Positions 63,233 through 64,000 of a stretch of 64,000 nucleotides of DNA are shown piece after piece (the stretch's first letter is position 1; each line of letters begins with the position of its first letter). The notes beneath the pieces are model-generated. The model searched no databases and was not told where the DNA came from. It worked only from the letters and a program-made list of their open reading frames with translations. Source of the stretch: Lutraria lutraria (taxonomy: Eukaryota; Mollusca; Bivalvia; Venerida; Mactridae); the NCBI GenBank assembly GCA_964023205.1, contig OZ026841.1, positions 29,526,399 through 29,590,398 on the forward strand. The letters run 5' to 3'. A program made the translations under genes and the position numbers.

Positions 63233-64000
63233 CAATGAACAAATTTACAATTGTTATACATATTGCGCTCAAGACTGCATCCTGTAAACAGAACTAGCCA
63301 GTCCAGTAAGTCAGTCAGTACAACCTCAGGCGAAGATTAGCAGCATCTTGAATTAGAAGGTACATAAGTATGAGACATCAGATGTACTAAACAAACCTCC
63401 CCGTTTTCCTATCAGTATTTACCTTTCACCTCGCTTTCTGCATACCACTGAGAACTTCCAAATAAGACATGTGAATAAGATTTGGCATACTTACAACCTC
63501 ATAGGTAGTACCTTAACTATTATTGTCATACTGTAACTGCTAAACAAGCACAGCTATGGAACCATACAACATGGCTCGAAATTCTCCAAATAAACTGGGG
63601 GAACATTAATTGTACTTTTTAATTCTGAAGAATTCTTGCCCACAATTTTTTTTTTCAAAACGGGTTGTGGAGTCTGAGGAGAGGCAACAGTTAGTAAGAT
63701 TTGGTAAAACATGTATGTAGTATCATCAAGGACTTATATGCATACATGGATTCGCAACTTCCATATTGACAGTCAGAAGTAATCAAATCCTGCGGTAGTG
63801 ACACTTGAATCAACGGGATTTCATGCTCCTGTTTACAATAGCGAAAATATCCGTGATATTCCGAATGTTTATATATAATCCCTGGGACGAAAGGATACTC
63901 CTACATGTCCACCATGTTGGAAGTTAAAATGCTCGATTGATGCCTTTTTCAATGCATATATGCTTACAGTTGTGGATTTTAAGTGTATATCTTTAAGAAA

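Larger units (their letters stand above)
60255..64000. other. MVP 3' UTR and downstream region, no further gene seen
   Basis: Immediately after the stop, the motif ATGCATATTCATG recurs (60253-60345). Then follow a repeat with GCCCCCTTT / GGGGCAT ends (about 60643-60916), two candidate polyadenylation signals, a full-length SINE (61520-61769), a MITE with CAGTCAAAC ends (62174-62353) and a minus-strand copy of a ~190-bp repeat (63050-63232). The short reading frames here are AT-rich or hydrophobic and match no protein I recognise. Confidence 0.6.

Overview
The window is animal nuclear DNA: AT-rich, with long introns, GT-AG splice sites and dense short interspersed repeats. The repeat types point to a mollusc, probably a bivalve; that is inference and the species is not identified. 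They are tRNA-derived SINEs with CAAA-type tails, a LINE 3' end with an internal zinc-binding motif and a GAT-repeat tail, and 1.15-kb elements opening with an AGCTCACATGTCAC palindrome. Almost everything of interest belongs to two protein genes transcribed away from each other.

Minus strand, 36262 down to the left edge: the 5' half of CFAP46 (also called TTC40), a protein of the ciliary central apparatus. I place 30 exons from the start codon at 36262 to 5338. They join in one reading frame for about 1302 codons with consistent phases. The remaining C-terminal half lies beyond base 1. Bases 1-5337 are its next intron, filled with repeats.

Plus strand, 36662-60254: a complete MVP (major vault protein) gene. 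It has 23 coding exons that join to 2580 bases (859 residues plus stop). It carries the MVP repeats, shoulder domain, cap helix and cap ring, but lacks the C-terminal tail of mammalian MVP and looks divergent. Intron 6 has a GC-AG splice pair.

The two start codons are 399 bp apart, head to head, so the interval 36263-36661 is probably a bidirectional promoter. Bases 60255-64000 hold the MVP 3' UTR, candidate polyadenylation signals and repeats, with no further gene seen.

The introns hold many transposable elements whose ends and target duplications can be read directly: a 3.1-kb inverted-repeat element (7-bp duplication), a 704-bp pogo/Tigger-like element (TA), a 437-bp Mutator-like element (9 bp), TTAA-bounded MITEs, two CAGGG-ended MITEs (5 bp), a twin pair of 1.15-kb elements built from ~146-bp units, a LINE fragment, and two SINE families. 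The most unusual pattern is that nine of ten intragenic SINEs lie in the sense orientation of the host gene, and four of these end only 25, 25, 39 and 40 bp upstream of a 3' splice site. I found no evidence for a wholly new multi-gene system.
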